64,000 bases of DNA, taken from Synechococcus sp. A15-62. Lineage in GTDB: Bacteria; Cyanobacteriota; Cyanobacteriia; PCC-6307; Cyanobiaceae. Within the stretch, counting starts at the first letter, position 1. Each line of letters opens with the position of its first letter. The stretch spans positions 620,001 through 684,000 of the forward strand of contig NZ_CP047950.1 in assembly GCF_014280075.1 (NCBI RefSeq), in the 5' to 3' direction. The position numbers and the translations under genes were made by a program. The notes beneath the pieces were generated by a model. The model ran no database searches. It saw only the letters and a program-made list of their open reading frames with translations, and had not been told where the DNA came from. Shown here in pieces: positions 1 to 8,293 of this stretch.

Positions 1-1312
1 CGCGCAAGAGCGGCAGATGCACCCGTTTGAGCACGCGCTGCCACGGTGATCCCATCCCCGTCGCCGCCTCATCGAGGCTCGGGCTGATCCGTTCCAGGGC
101 TGCGTCCAGGCCTCCTTTCGCCACCGCCAGAAATCGATCGCTGTAGCCCCACAGCAGCAGGAGCAAGGGGGCGACCTGCCAGGGGGCGCCCGTGAGCAAC
201 AGGGCCAGAGCCAGGACGGTGCCGGGGATGGCGTAGCCCGTTCCGGCCAGGAAGGTGAGGCTTTTCAGCCATGGGGCGCTGGACCAGCGTTTGGCGATGG
301 CCAGCACCAGTGCTGCCGTTACCGCCAAAACAGCAGCGACCAGAGCCAGCAAAAGACTGCGGCCGCTCAGACTGATCAGATCGTCGTTCCAGCTGGTTTG
401 GAGCTGGTCCAAGTTGCTGGCGGCCCACAGCAGTGGGGTGCCCAGGCTCACGATCGGAGGGATCACGGCGAGCAGTTGCGCCACCCCAGCGCGGAATCCA
501 TGCAGGTGCCAAGCGGTTGCATCCCCGCCGGCCACGCCATCGCTCCAGCGTCGACTGCGCCTGCGCAGGCTGCGTTCACACACCACCAACGTCAACACGA
601 TCACCAGCGTGATCAAGGCCAAGCTGATGGCGCCTGCGGGATCGCCGTTGGACTGCCAGGTTTCCAGGATGCCCGCGGAGAGACTCGGGATGCCGAGCAG
701 CTGCACGGCACCCAGTTCATTGACCACTTCCATGCCCATGAGAGCGACGCCGGCGCCGATCGCGGGCAGTGCAATGGGCAAGGCCACACGCCGGAAGGCT
801 GACCAGGGACCAACCCCCAGGCTCCGGCATGCCTCCAGCTGACGCTGACCGCTGACGGAGAAACTTTCCGTGCTCAGCAGGAACACATAGGGGTAGGTCG
901 TCAGGGCCATCACAGCGATGCCCCACCCCATGCCGTGAATGGTCCAGCTATGGCGACTGCCCAGATCAACGAGGATCGCCGAGAGGAGATAGGCCGGCGT
1001 TGCCAGGGGAATCAGCTGGGCGATGCGCAGCCATGCCCGACCGGGAAAACGGCAGTTGCACAGCAGCCAACCGTTCGCAGTGCCAAGCAAGGTGCCCAGC
1101 GTTGCTGTTCCGAGCAGCAGCTGGATGGTGCCAACGATCTGGCGCATGCCATCGGGGCCAAGATCGCTGAAGCCGCTGTGCAAAGACGTCAGGGCCTCCC
1201 TCACCAGCGTCAACACCGGCCAGATCGCAACCAGGCCAGTGATGGAGGCGATCAGGATCAGGGCCAGCCGGGTTGGGCTTGGAACAACACTCCGGTTGGG
1301 CAGCAACTTCAC
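1..1312 (-). CDS. futB: Iron(III)-type ABC transporter permease, 3' end cut by window edge
   Basis: Inner-membrane permease that passes substrate, probably Fe3+, from a periplasmic binding protein to the cytoplasm. The frame is open to base 1, so the C-terminus is missing; about 437 codons are visible. The protein is many hydrophobic helices with two EAA-type loops that contact the ATPase: EACRSLGVGPW followed by LPIALPAI, and near the edge EAATGMGSPWQRV. This is the fused two-domain FbpB/FutB layout. The ATPase gene is divergent at 1482. The start is uncertain: I chose GTG at 1312, 13 residues before the first helix. An ATG at 1435 would add 41 residues that do not look coding. The iron substrate is inferred from family and the ATPase neighbour. 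Confidence 0.8.
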   Translation of the reverse strand, partial: MKLLPNRSVVPSPTRLALILIASITGLVAIWPVLTLVREALTSLHSGFSDLGPDGMRQIVGTIQLLLGTATLGTLLGTANGWLLCNCRFPGRAWLRIAQLIPLATPAYLLSAILVDLGSRHSWTIHGMGWGIAVMALTTYPYVFLLSTESFSVSGQRQLEACRSLGVGPWSAFRRVALPIALPAIGAGVALMGMEVVNELGAVQLLGIPSLSAGILETWQSNGDPAGAISLALITLVIVLTLVVCERSLRRRSRRWSDGVAGGDATAWHLHGFRAGVAQLLAVIPPIVSLGTPLLWAASNLDQLQTSWNDDLISLSGRSLLLALVAAVLAVTAALVLAIAKRWSSAPWLKSLTFLAGTGYAIPGTVLALALLLTGAPWQVAPLLLLLWGYSDRFLAVAKGGLDAALERISPSLDEAATGMGSPWQRVLKRVHLPLLR

Positions 1313-1481
1313 TTCAGCGATGGGCCGGACACCGTTGTCGCGACGTGGTGTTGCGACATTGCCATGGAACGAGTCTGGCGATGAACGATGGGGATCTGAT
1401 CGAGGACGTGCAAACCGCACACCGGCTTCGATCATTTGTCACACTCATAAGCTCGGTCGGTTCCCAAGCTTCATCTGATCT
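1313..1481. promoter_or_regulatory. Divergent intergenic region between permease and ATPase genes
   Basis: If the permease starts at 1312, this 169-base stretch must hold promoters for both divergent transporter genes. I see no clean -35/-10 pair and no convincing Fur box; the AT-richest part, 1431-1450, has only weak dyad character. If the permease starts at ATG 1435, only 46 bases remain between the genes. Confidence 0.4.
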
Positions 1482-2570
1482 GTGGAACAGCTGCTCCCGA
1501 TGGAGCCAACGGTTGCTTTAAACGGGGTCTGGCACAGCTACGGCGACGCCTATGACGGCTGGACCCTGAAGGGGGTGGATCTTCAGGTGGCGCCAGGGGA
1601 GCTGCTGGGCCTGCTGGGCCCCTCCGGCTGTGGCAAGACCACCCTGCTCCGCTTGATCGCTGGCTTTGAACGCCCCCGGCGCGGCACGGTGCAGCTAGAT
1701 CAGCGCATGGTGGCTGGAGATGGGATCTGGATGGAACCAGAACGTCGGGGCGTTGGCATGGTGTTCCAGGATTACGCCCTCTTCCCTCACCTGAACGCTT
1801 GGCAGAACGCCAGTTTCGGTTTGCCCCGGCGGAATCCCAACCGTGAGCGCGTCGCCTGGTTGTTTGCGTTGCTGGGGCTGAAGGGGCTCGAGCAGCGCTA
1901 CCCGCACCAGCTCTCCGGTGGCCAGCGGCAGCGGCTGGCGTTGGCACGCGCTCTGGCCCCAGCACCCAGGGTGGTTCTGCTTGATGAGCCTTTTTCAAGC
2001 CTTGATGTGGAGGTGAGGCTCCGCCTGCGCAGTGAGCTCTCCTCAGTGCTGGACGCCTGCGGTGCGAGCGGCGTGATCGTCACCCATGACCCCGGAGAAG
2101 CTCTGGCGATTTGCGATCGCGTTGCCGTCATGCGGGATGGCGTGCTGCATCAATGTGCATCGCCCCCCGAGATCGTGAGATCACCGGCGACGCCTTTTGT
2201 TGGATCCTTTGTGCTCCAGCGCAATTTGATTCCGGTTCAGGCCGATGCCCAAGGCCAGTTGTCTTGTCTGCTGGGAGAACTGGATGCTTCCGCCCCATGG
2301 GTCCAGGCTGACCGCAGGGCCTCCGGTGACTGTTGTGTGCTGGTGGATCCGCACGACATCAATGTCGTTGCCGATGCCGAAGGAGAGGCAAGCGTCCTCG
2401 GCCGGGAATTTCTGGGGGATGCATGGGAATACCGGATCCGTGTCGCGGATGTGCTGGTGCGGGCCCACTGTCCGATCGCACAGGAGCATCCTCCCCACAC
2501 CCGTTGTCGCCTCAGCTTCAGGGATGGGGCCAGAGTCACGCTGCTTCCGCTTGGCCAGGCGTTGGCATAA
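1482..2570 (+). CDS. futC: Iron-type ABC transporter ATP-binding protein
   Basis: Cytoplasmic ATPase powering the divergent permease at 1-1312. The N-terminal nucleotide-binding domain has Walker A GPSGCGKTT (about residues 46-54), a Q-loop (VFQDYALF), the ABC signature LSGGQRQRLALARAL, Walker B VVLLDEP and the H-loop VTHD. The C-terminal third, after about residue 235, fits the TOBE domain of the Fbp/Pot importer families. At 362 residues it is normal length. GTG 1482 gives MEQLLPMEPT; the in-frame ATG at 1500 is an equally good start. No convincing ribosome-binding site separates them. Confidence 0.85.
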   Translation: MEQLLPMEPTVALNGVWHSYGDAYDGWTLKGVDLQVAPGELLGLLGPSGCGKTTLLRLIAGFERPRRGTVQLDQRMVAGDGIWMEPERRGVGMVFQDYALFPHLNAWQNASFGLPRRNPNRERVAWLFALLGLKGLEQRYPHQLSGGQRQRLALARALAPAPRVVLLDEPFSSLDVEVRLRLRSELSSVLDACGASGVIVTHDPGEALAICDRVAVMRDGVLHQCASPPEIVRSPATPFVGSFVLQRNLIPVQADAQGQLSCLLGELDASAPWVQADRRASGDCCVLVDPHDINVVADAEGEASVLGREFLGDAWEYRIRVADVLVRAHCPIAQEHPPHTRCRLSFRDGARVTLLPLGQALA

Positions 2571-2596
2571 AAAATCCCCCGGCGCAGCGGAGGATT
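2569..2596 (-). terminator. Rho-independent terminator of the small gene at 2618-2764
   Basis: Read on the minus strand, an 8-base stem (AATCCTCC with GGGGGATT, one mismatch) closes a loop of 8 and is followed by a run of T. It lies 21 bases past the small minus-strand gene and also sits at the end of the plus-strand ATPase gene, but the T-run points to minus-strand use. Confidence 0.7.
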
Positions 2597-2617
2597 GAGG
2601 AAAAAGAATTGATGGTT

Positions 2618-2764
2618 TCAGCGTTGGTGATGACGCACCGGGATGGGCACAAGCACCGGCTGGCGTAAGCCACCGCCGCCGTTGTCGTCATCGGAATCAG
2701 CCAGAAGCCACAGCAGCAGGCTGGCAAGAACAAAAACCGTCCCGAGCAGCAGTGGTTCGACCAT
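2618..2764 (-). CDS. Small single-pass membrane protein, unknown function
   Basis: A 48-residue protein beginning MVEPLLLGTVFVLASLLLWL: one N-terminal hydrophobic helix, then an acidic and glycine patch (ADSDDDNGGGG), then a basic tail. The start at 2764 is supported by GGGAG about 9 bases upstream, better than the longer frame from 2800. A terminator follows the stop. It is probably real because it has a ribosome-binding site, a terminator and a helix. No family recognised. Confidence 0.55.
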   Translation of the reverse strand: MVEPLLLGTVFVLASLLLWLLADSDDDNGGGGLRQPVLVPIPVRHHQR

Positions 2765-2817
2765 TGAGGTTTCTCCCATGGCACGCACAATAAGCAGCAT
2801 TCCCTGGTTCTGCTGAA

Positions 2818-3957
2818 TCAGCTGAAACCTTTTCCTGCATCCGGTGCCACACAGGCCTTGAGTTGCTTCCGCAGCGTGTTGTGGTCGATGTTGCGGCCGA
2901 TCAGCACCAATTGATTCTTGCGATCACCGGTCCAGTCGGTGTCGTCGATGGAAAAGCGTTTGCCCGCCAAATGGAAGACATGGCGGCGTTCGCTTTCGTT
3001 GAACCAGAGGATTCCCTTGGCCCTGAACACCTCCTGGGGCATCTGGTTGTCGAGGAAGTTCTGGAACTTGCGTAGGGAGAAGGGGCCATCACTCTGGAAC
3101 GACACGGAGGTGAATCCCTCGATGTCCTGATGGTCACCGTGCTCATGGCCGTGCTCATGGCTGTGGTGATGGTGGCCATGGTCATGACCGTGCTCATGGT
3201 TGTGGTCATGGGTGTGATCGTGCCCATGGCTGTGGTCGTGTTCATGACCGTGATCGTGGTCATGACTGCAGTGGCCATGGTCATGGTCGCAGTCGCTGTG
3301 ATCCAGGCTCGGATCGTCGGCGGGGGAACTCACCTTGTCGGATTCGAACAGTCCGACGCTCAGCAATAGGGCAAGGGGCACGTCTCCTTTCACCGACCGC
3401 AGGATCCGCGCATCGTTCTTGACTTCTCTGAGTTGCTGTTCGACGGCCTCCAGCCGCTCCTCGGAGACGAGGTCGCACTTGTTCAGCAACAGAATGTCGC
3501 CGTAAATCACCTGGGCCCGGCCAACTTCCGTGTCGAGCACGACGTCGTCGAAGTTTTCTGCATCGATCAACGTGATGATCGAATCCAGGCGGGTTTGGTC
3601 CCGCAGCTCACTGCCCAGGAAGGTCATGGCCACCGGCAGGGGATCGGCCAGACCGGTGGTTTCGACGACGATGTAATCCAGCGGCTCTGGGCGTTCAATC
3701 ACCCGTTCCACCGCCTCCATCAGCTCGCCGTTAATCGAGCAGCAGATGCAACCGTTGCTCAGCTCCACCATGTCTTCATCGGTGGTGACGATTAGATCGT
3801 TGTCGATGCCGATTTCACCGAACTCGTTCACCAGCACCGCTGTCTTCACCCCCTGCTGATTGCTCAGGATGTGATTCAGCAGCGTGGTTTTTCCCGCACC
3901 GAGGAAGCCGCTGAGAATGGTGACGGGGACGTTGGCGGTGGCTGGTGCGGTGGTCAT
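2818..3957 (-). CDS. CobW/COG0523 G3E-family GTPase with His-rich metal-binding segment
   Basis: Cytoplasmic P-loop GTPase of the metallochaperone family. Walker A GFLGAGKTT lies at residues 18-26, the CxCC metal-site motif (NGCICC) at 69-73, and an NKCD guanine motif at 159-162. Between the GTPase and the CobW C-terminal domain, residues 220-277 are a His/Asp/Glu-rich run with dozens of histidines, which suggests zinc or a similar metal as cargo. Start at ATG 3957 (MTTAPATANV), because the extension to 4047 overlaps the neighbouring gene. The pterin dehydratase lies just upstream on the same strand, so the two may be co-transcribed. Confidence 0.85.
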   Translation of the reverse strand: MTTAPATANVPVTILSGFLGAGKTTLLNHILSNQQGVKTAVLVNEFGEIGIDNDLIVTTDEDMVELSNGCICCSINGELMEAVERVIERPEPLDYIVVETTGLADPLPVAMTFLGSELRDQTRLDSIITLIDAENFDDVVLDTEVGRAQVIYGDILLLNKCDLVSEERLEAVEQQLREVKNDARILRSVKGDVPLALLLSVGLFESDKVSSPADDPSLDHSDCDHDHGHCSHDHDHGHEHDHSHGHDHTHDHNHEHGHDHGHHHHSHEHGHEHGDHQDIEGFTSVSFQSDGPFSLRKFQNFLDNQMPQEVFRAKGILWFNESERRHVFHLAGKRFSIDDTDWTGDRKNQLVLIGRNIDHNTLRKQLKACVAPDAGKGFS

Positions 3958-3976
3958 GCGCAAGGACCCATTCGAC

Positions 3977-4267
3977 TCATGCTGGCAGCAGGGCGTCAAT
4001 GGCGCTGGCCAGCTCCACATCCAGGCTGCTGAGGCCGCCGAGATCATGGGTGGTCAGGTCAATTGAAACGCGGTTGTAGACGTTGCTCCAGTTCGGATGG
4101 TGATTTTTGGATTCGGCCAACAAGGCCACCTGTGCCATGAATCCGAAGGCCTCCACGAAGCTGTTGAACTCCAGATCGCGGTGCAGCCTGTCTCCGTTCA
4201 CCACCCAGTTGGGCAGGGTTGTGCTGAGTGCCGACTTCTGGGCGGCGTCAAGACGTTCAACTGGCAT
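3977..4267 (-). CDS. Pterin-4a-carbinolamine dehydratase (PCD/DCoH family)
   Basis: A 96-residue protein of the usual family length, predicted to dehydrate 4a-hydroxytetrahydropterin. The conserved core is visible: [20 protein letters not shown] with the paired histidines, then [20 protein letters not shown]. The stop is 19 bases before the CobW-type gene on the same strand. In some bacteria PCD-like proteins sit near COG0523 GTPases and have been linked to folate or metal stress; that link is inference here. Confidence 0.85.
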   Translation of the reverse strand: MPVERLDAAQKSALSTTLPNWVVNGDRLHRDLEFNSFVEAFGFMAQVALLAESKNHHPNWSNVYNRVSIDLTTHDLGGLSSLDVELASAIDALLPA

Positions 4268-4309
4268 GGCAGCCCTGAATCACCCTTCCATCGTGGCTGG
4301 AGCTGGTCG

Positions 4310-4921
4310 TCAGTCGCTCAGGTCATGCAATCGATCAATCATCAGATCGGTGTCTGTGTCGATGCCGTCGTCGGTTTCCCAGGCGTTGGGGTCGTGGCGG
4401 GCCTGAATGGCTTGATTGATCCGCTCGCCATTGCGCAGGCTCAACAGGGTTTGCGGCGTGGCAGAGGTGTTCTGGGTGTTGCTCTCAGAGTTGGGGCGGC
4501 TGGATGGTTCACCGAACAGGTGGCAGGCGATCGTTCTTGAGTGAGCAGCGCTGCGGTGCTCCCAGAGGTAAACGGCTTGCCAGGTGCCCAGCAGCAGTTG
4601 GCCCCTGCTGACGCTCAGGTTCAGGGTCTGGCTGGTGAGCGCGGTTCGGATGTGGGCCGGCATGTCATCGGCTCCTTCGTCGTCATGGAGATAACGGCGT
4701 TGTTCCGGAACGGCATCGGCCATCCATGCATCCAGGTCCTGCAGCACCCGTGGATCTGCGTTCTCGTTGATCGTGAGGCTGGCGCTGGTGTGCAGACAGG
4801 TGAGATGCAGAACGCCCTGGTCCAGCCCCGTGCTGCGGATCCAGGTGTTCAACCGCCCGTCCAGACGGGTGAAGCCCCTCCCCGGGGTTTGAACTGTGAT
4901 CTGATGCAGGATCTGCTGCAC
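4310..4921 (-). CDS. YjbQ/UPF0047 family protein with C-terminal extension
   Basis: The N-terminal 130 or so residues match the small UPF0047 family: LHLTCLHTSASLTINENADP near the start and RGQLLLGTWQAVYLWEHR at the end of the domain. Some members have thiamine-phosphate synthase activity in vitro; the cellular role is unclear. About 70 residues follow the domain, polar and acidic (ETDDGIDTDTD), beyond the usual length of near 140. I chose GTG 4921 (VQQILHQIT); ATG 4981 would overlap the divergent DCC gene start. Confidence 0.75.
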   Translation of the reverse strand: MQQILHQITVQTPGRGFTRLDGRLNTWIRSTGLDQGVLHLTCLHTSASLTINENADPRVLQDLDAWMADAVPEQRRYLHDDEGADDMPAHIRTALTSQTLNLSVSRGQLLLGTWQAVYLWEHRSAAHSRTIACHLFGEPSSRPNSESNTQNTSATPQTLLSLRNGERINQAIQARHDPNAWETDDGIDTDTDLMIDRLHDLSD

Positions 4922-4979
4922 ACCCACCGCTCTCCAGCGTTCTTTCCTTACTTTGCGTGCTGCAGCACCGTCTGAGTCC

Positions 4980-5387
4980 ATGGCCAGCCCTTCTGCCCCA
5001 GAACTGACCCTGCTGTTCGACGGAGGGTGTCCGTTGTGTGTGCGCGAAGTTCGGTTTCTGCAGCGGCGTGATCGTCAGGCCCGGCTGGGTTTTGTTGACA
5101 TCGATGCTTCGGATTACGACGCAGCGGCCCATGCCGGCATCAGCTATCGGGCGGCTATGGGCCGCATTCATGCCATCACAGGCTCCGGGGAGGTGCTGCG
5201 TGATGTGGCCGTCTTCCGTGAGGCGTATCGCCTGATTGATCTGGGATGGCTCTACGCACCGACCCGCTGGCCCTTGATCGGCAGCGTGGTCGATTGGGTC
5301 TATGGGATTTGGGCCGCCCGGCGGCTTCAGATCACCGGACGCGCCGACCTTGAGACCCTGTGCCAAGGCCGCTGCAATTTGAAATGA
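4980..5387 (+). CDS. DCC-family (DUF393) thiol-disulfide oxidoreductase-like protein
   Basis: A 135-residue protein beginning MASPSAPELTLLFDGGCPLC. The DGGCPLC motif, with CxxC right after the first strand, defines the DCC family of thioredoxin-fold-like proteins. The biological substrate is unknown. Start ATG 4980 puts the DxxCxxC motif at residues 14-20, as in relatives; an upstream in-frame start at 4953 adds nothing recognisable. Divergent from the YjbQ gene. Confidence 0.8.
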   Translation: MASPSAPELTLLFDGGCPLCVREVRFLQRRDRQARLGFVDIDASDYDAAAHAGISYRAAMGRIHAITGSGEVLRDVAVFREAYRLIDLGWLYAPTRWPLIGSVVDWVYGIWAARRLQITGRADLETLCQGRCNLK

Positions 5388-5393
5388 CTCGCT

Positions 5394-5498
5394 TTACTGA
5401 AGCGGAGATGGCTGCCGGTAGATCAGCTTGAGCGGCCAGAGCGCCATGGGCAGAGCGATGAACAGTGTCGCCCGCATGAATAGTTCCCGCATCTTCAT
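5394..5498 (-). CDS. Possible very small membrane protein
   Basis: A 34-codon frame reading MKMRELFMRATLFIALPMAL and ending YRQPSPLQ. It has a hydrophobic helix of about 17 residues flanked by basic residues, as in many cyanobacterial mini-proteins. It fills an otherwise gene-free gap and does not overlap neighbours. No strong ribosome-binding site is visible, and the start could be any of three Met codons. Confidence 0.35.
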   Translation of the reverse strand: MKMRELFMRATLFIALPMALWPLKLIYRQPSPLQ

Positions 5499-5582
5499 CA
5501 GCAGTTGCGTTGAACGTCAACAGCATGGCCTTGGTTGATCTCAGCGCGCCAGGGTGACGTCCCAGGCCCGTGAACTGTCAGT

Positions 5583-5786
5583 TCAGAGAAGGTGCTTAAA
5601 CCCTCCTGCTTGCCACAGGGGATTCGCATTCACCTCGTCAACAGTGAGCTGGTAGCCATGTTTGGCGGCGATTTCCACCAGCTGTTCGGTGCTGATCTCC
5701 TCCTGCATCGCCTTCTGAAGATCGGGGTTCTCGAGGATTGCCTTGAGAAAGCTTTTCAACGTTGCACTCGATGACAGGGGTGGCAC
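5583..5786 (-). CDS. Nif11-like peptide ending near an AGG motif
   Basis: About 67 residues. LKSFLKAILENPDLQKAM followed by STEQLVEIAAKHGYQLTVDE matches the Nif11 domain found in nitrogen-fixation peptides and in leader peptides of cyanobacterial ribosomal peptides. The sequence ends NPLWQAGGFKHLL, so only five residues follow the GG. No modification enzyme is nearby, so a secreted peptide role is unproven. Start uncertain: GTG 5786 or a TTG just before LKSFL. The longer frame to 5990 runs into the divergent peptidase. Confidence 0.65.
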   Translation of the reverse strand: MPPLSSSATLKSFLKAILENPDLQKAMQEEISTEQLVEIAAKHGYQLTVDEVNANPLWQAGGFKHLL

Positions 5787-5910
5787 GGCGTGACCAACAA
5801 CATCCTTTCCATCAATAGCCCTGTGGGAACACTTCTGCTGCCCCTCCTGATGGAAGGCCTTGGTTGCGAGGTTCTTCTCGCCATGATGATCTGATCTTTG
5901 CTGCAGCGTC

Positions 5911-7419
5911 TTGGTGCATGCGTCGACGCCTTGGGATGCACTGGGCGACCACCTGCGTGAAACGAAACTCCTCGGTTCCATCCAAAGCACCCTGTACTGG
6001 GATCAGAACACCCGCATGCCCCCCTCTGGGGCGCTTTGGCGGGGTGAGCAGCTCACGCTTCTGGCAACCCAGCTGCATGCCCGTCAGAGCTCCGCGGCTT
6101 ATGCGGATCTGGTGGCCGCAGCGCGTCAGCACTGGAACTCCGCTGACCAATGCCCCGAGCAGGGCCGCAATCTTGATCTGCTGGAACAGGACCTTCAGCG
6201 GCAGCAGTCCCTCGATCCAGCTCTCGTCGCTGCCCTGGCCAAGGCCAAGGCCGAGGGCTACAACCGTTGGCAGCAGGCTCGATCGGCCTCCGATTTCAGC
6301 CTCTTCGCACCTGCGCTTCAGACCTTGATTGACCTGCGTCAGGAGCAGGCCAAACAGCTGGATGAGCCCCGCTCCTGCTGGGAGACCCTGGCGCAACCCT
6401 TCGAGCCGGACCTTCGTCTGGAGCGTCTCGAGGCCTTGTTTGCGCCGCTGCGGCAACGCTTGCCGCAATTGGCCGCTCAGGCATCCACCCGGCCTCGCCC
6501 CCGATCAGCGAACTGGGATCTTGAGGAGTCCAGCCAGCAACAGCTCTGCGATCAGCTGCTTGGTGCCTGGGGCCGCGATCCCGCCATCACCTGCATGGCG
6601 CGCTCGCCCCACCCCTTCTCCATCACGCTTGGGCCGGCGGATTACCGCATCACCACCCGTGTGGTGCCAGGGCAGCCGTTGTCGTGTTTTCTTGCCACAG
6701 CCCATGAGTGGGGGCATTCCCTTTACGAACAGGGGTTGCCGGACCAGAGCCATCAATGGTTTGCCTGGCCCCTGGGACAGGCCACCTCGATGGCGGTGCA
6801 TGAAAGTCAGTCGTTGTTCTGGGAGAACCGGGTTGCCCGGAGCCGTCCGTTCGCAGAGCGGTGGTGGCAACGTTTTGCACAGGCCGGAGCTCCCTTCAGC
6901 GGCGCTCAGGACATGTGGCAGGCGATGAATCCGATGGCGCCTGGTTTGAACCGGGTTGAGGCCGATGAACTCAGCTATGGCCTTCACATCCTGATTCGCA
7001 CTGATCTTGAAATTGCTCTACTGGAGCAGGGCTTGGCGGTGAAGGATCTCCCTGATGAATGGAATCTGCGCTATCAGGAGCTCCTGGGGGTGCGTCCACT
7101 GAGTGATGCCGAGGGTTGTCTTCAAGATGTGCATTGGTCGGAGGGGTTGTTCGGGTATTTCCCTTCGTATCTGTTGGGCCACCTGATCAGTGCACAGTTG
7201 AGTGAAGCGATGGCGGAGGCCATTGGGTCTCCGGAAGAGCATGTGGAGCGCGGTGATGTCTCGCCTTTGCTGGCTTGGCTGCGTGCGCATGTTCACCCGC
7301 TCGGACGCAGCGTGAATGCCGATCAACTGGTGGAAAGGGTTAGCGGACGACCCTTGAGCACCGAGGCCTTTCTGGGCTATCTGGAGAACAAGCTTGATCG
7401 GCTGCAGCAGGTCTCCTAG
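5911..7419 (+). CDS. M32 (carboxypeptidase Taq) family metallopeptidase
   Basis: A 502-residue cytoplasmic zinc carboxypeptidase, the normal family length. The active site is visible: HEWGHSLYEQ (HExxH) and, about 30 residues on, HESQSLFWEN, which supplies the third zinc ligand. The N-terminus (LGSIQSTLYWDQNTRMPP) is typical of M32. An in-frame TGA lies about 20 bases before the start, so translation begins at TTG 5911 or GTG 5914. It is followed after 62 bases by ppa, possibly in one transcript. Confidence 0.9.
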   Translation: MVHASTPWDALGDHLRETKLLGSIQSTLYWDQNTRMPPSGALWRGEQLTLLATQLHARQSSAAYADLVAAARQHWNSADQCPEQGRNLDLLEQDLQRQQSLDPALVAALAKAKAEGYNRWQQARSASDFSLFAPALQTLIDLRQEQAKQLDEPRSCWETLAQPFEPDLRLERLEALFAPLRQRLPQLAAQASTRPRPRSANWDLEESSQQQLCDQLLGAWGRDPAITCMARSPHPFSITLGPADYRITTRVVPGQPLSCFLATAHEWGHSLYEQGLPDQSHQWFAWPLGQATSMAVHESQSLFWENRVARSRPFAERWWQRFAQAGAPFSGAQDMWQAMNPMAPGLNRVEADELSYGLHILIRTDLEIALLEQGLAVKDLPDEWNLRYQELLGVRPLSDAEGCLQDVHWSEGLFGYFPSYLLGHLISAQLSEAMAEAIGSPEEHVERGDVSPLLAWLRAHVHPLGRSVNADQLVERVSGRPLSTEAFLGYLENKLDRLQQVS

Positions 7420-7481
7420 CTGCTTGCAACTTGCTGGGTTGAGGGGGCCCGTAGGATGCGCCGCGCTGTCCATCGCCGTTT

Positions 7482-8069
7482 ATGGCCAACCTCGATCAGG
7501 CACCCAGCCGCAGCATGCCCAACCTGCTGCACGTGCTGCCGGCTTTCGCTGATGAAGCCGAACTTCGTCTCAACACGATCGTGGAGCTCAACTCCAACAC
7601 GATCAACAAGTACGAGCTGATCACCGAAACCGGCCATCTCAAGCTGGACCGCGTTGGTTACTCCTCGCTGGCTTACCCCTTCGCCTACGGATGCATTCCC
7701 CGCACCTGGGATGAAGATGGCGATCCTCTCGACATTGAAATCGTTGGTGTTACCGAGCCCCTGATACCCGGCTCGATTGTCGAGGCCCGCATCATCGGTG
7801 TGATGACCTTCGACGACGGTGGTGAAGTCGACGACAAGGTGATCGCTGTTCTTGCCGACGACAAGCGCATGGATCACATCAAGAGTTGGGAGGATCTTGG
7901 TGAGCACTGGAAGAAAGAAACCACCTACTACTGGGAGCATTACAAGGATCTGAAGAAGCCTGGTACTTGCTCGGTGAACGGTTTCTTCGGAACTGAAAAA
8001 GCCGTCGAGATCATCAAGAGCTGCGAGGCCCGCTACATGGCTGAGATCGACCCCAAGTTGGTCGACTGA
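7482..8069 (+). CDS. ppa: Inorganic pyrophosphatase, family I, intact active site
   Basis: Cytoplasmic enzyme hydrolysing pyrophosphate to phosphate. The family I signature is complete: DGDPLDIEIVG, with all three Asp of the DxDPxD motif. Further acidic residues lie in DDGGEVDDKVIAV. At 195 residues it is longer than the usual bacterial form of about 170 and carries an insertion (HWKKETTYYWEHYKDLKKPG) more like eukaryotic-type enzymes. A second, altered paralogue lies at 24469. A strong terminator follows. Confidence 0.92.
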   Translation: MANLDQAPSRSMPNLLHVLPAFADEAELRLNTIVELNSNTINKYELITETGHLKLDRVGYSSLAYPFAYGCIPRTWDEDGDPLDIEIVGVTEPLIPGSIVEARIIGVMTFDDGGEVDDKVIAVLADDKRMDHIKSWEDLGEHWKKETTYYWEHYKDLKKPGTCSVNGFFGTEKAVEIIKSCEARYMAEIDPKLVD

Positions 8070-8095
8070 ACACGTCGGTGATCGGCTGCTGATTA

Positions 8096-8120
8096 GGCGG
8101 GGGATGTCCCCCGCCTTTTT
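8096..8120 (+). terminator. Rho-independent terminator of ppa
   Basis: Perfect 9-base stem GGCGGGGGA/TCCCCCGCC with a two-base loop, followed by five T. It lies 27 bases after the ppa stop. Confidence 0.9.
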
Positions 8121-8293
8121 CATGGTCGGCTTCACTCCAGCAGCCTCGAACGTTCTTCGATCGGCAAGGAGACCGCTCGGGAGGCAACAGGGCTGAGACA
8201 AGACAGATCTGCGCTGTTGGTCTTGCTCATGAGACCAAAGAGATTCTGAAGAAAGCAGTGTTAGAGGGGCTGCCGCAGTTTTTTCTCGCGGCA

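Noticed and set aside
1420-1450. Possible Fur box between the iron transporter genes
   Set aside because: AT-rich with weak dyad only; does not match the consensus well enough.
3130-3369. Repetitive Met/Val frame on the plus strand
   Set aside because: It is the antisense of the His-rich run of the CobW gene.
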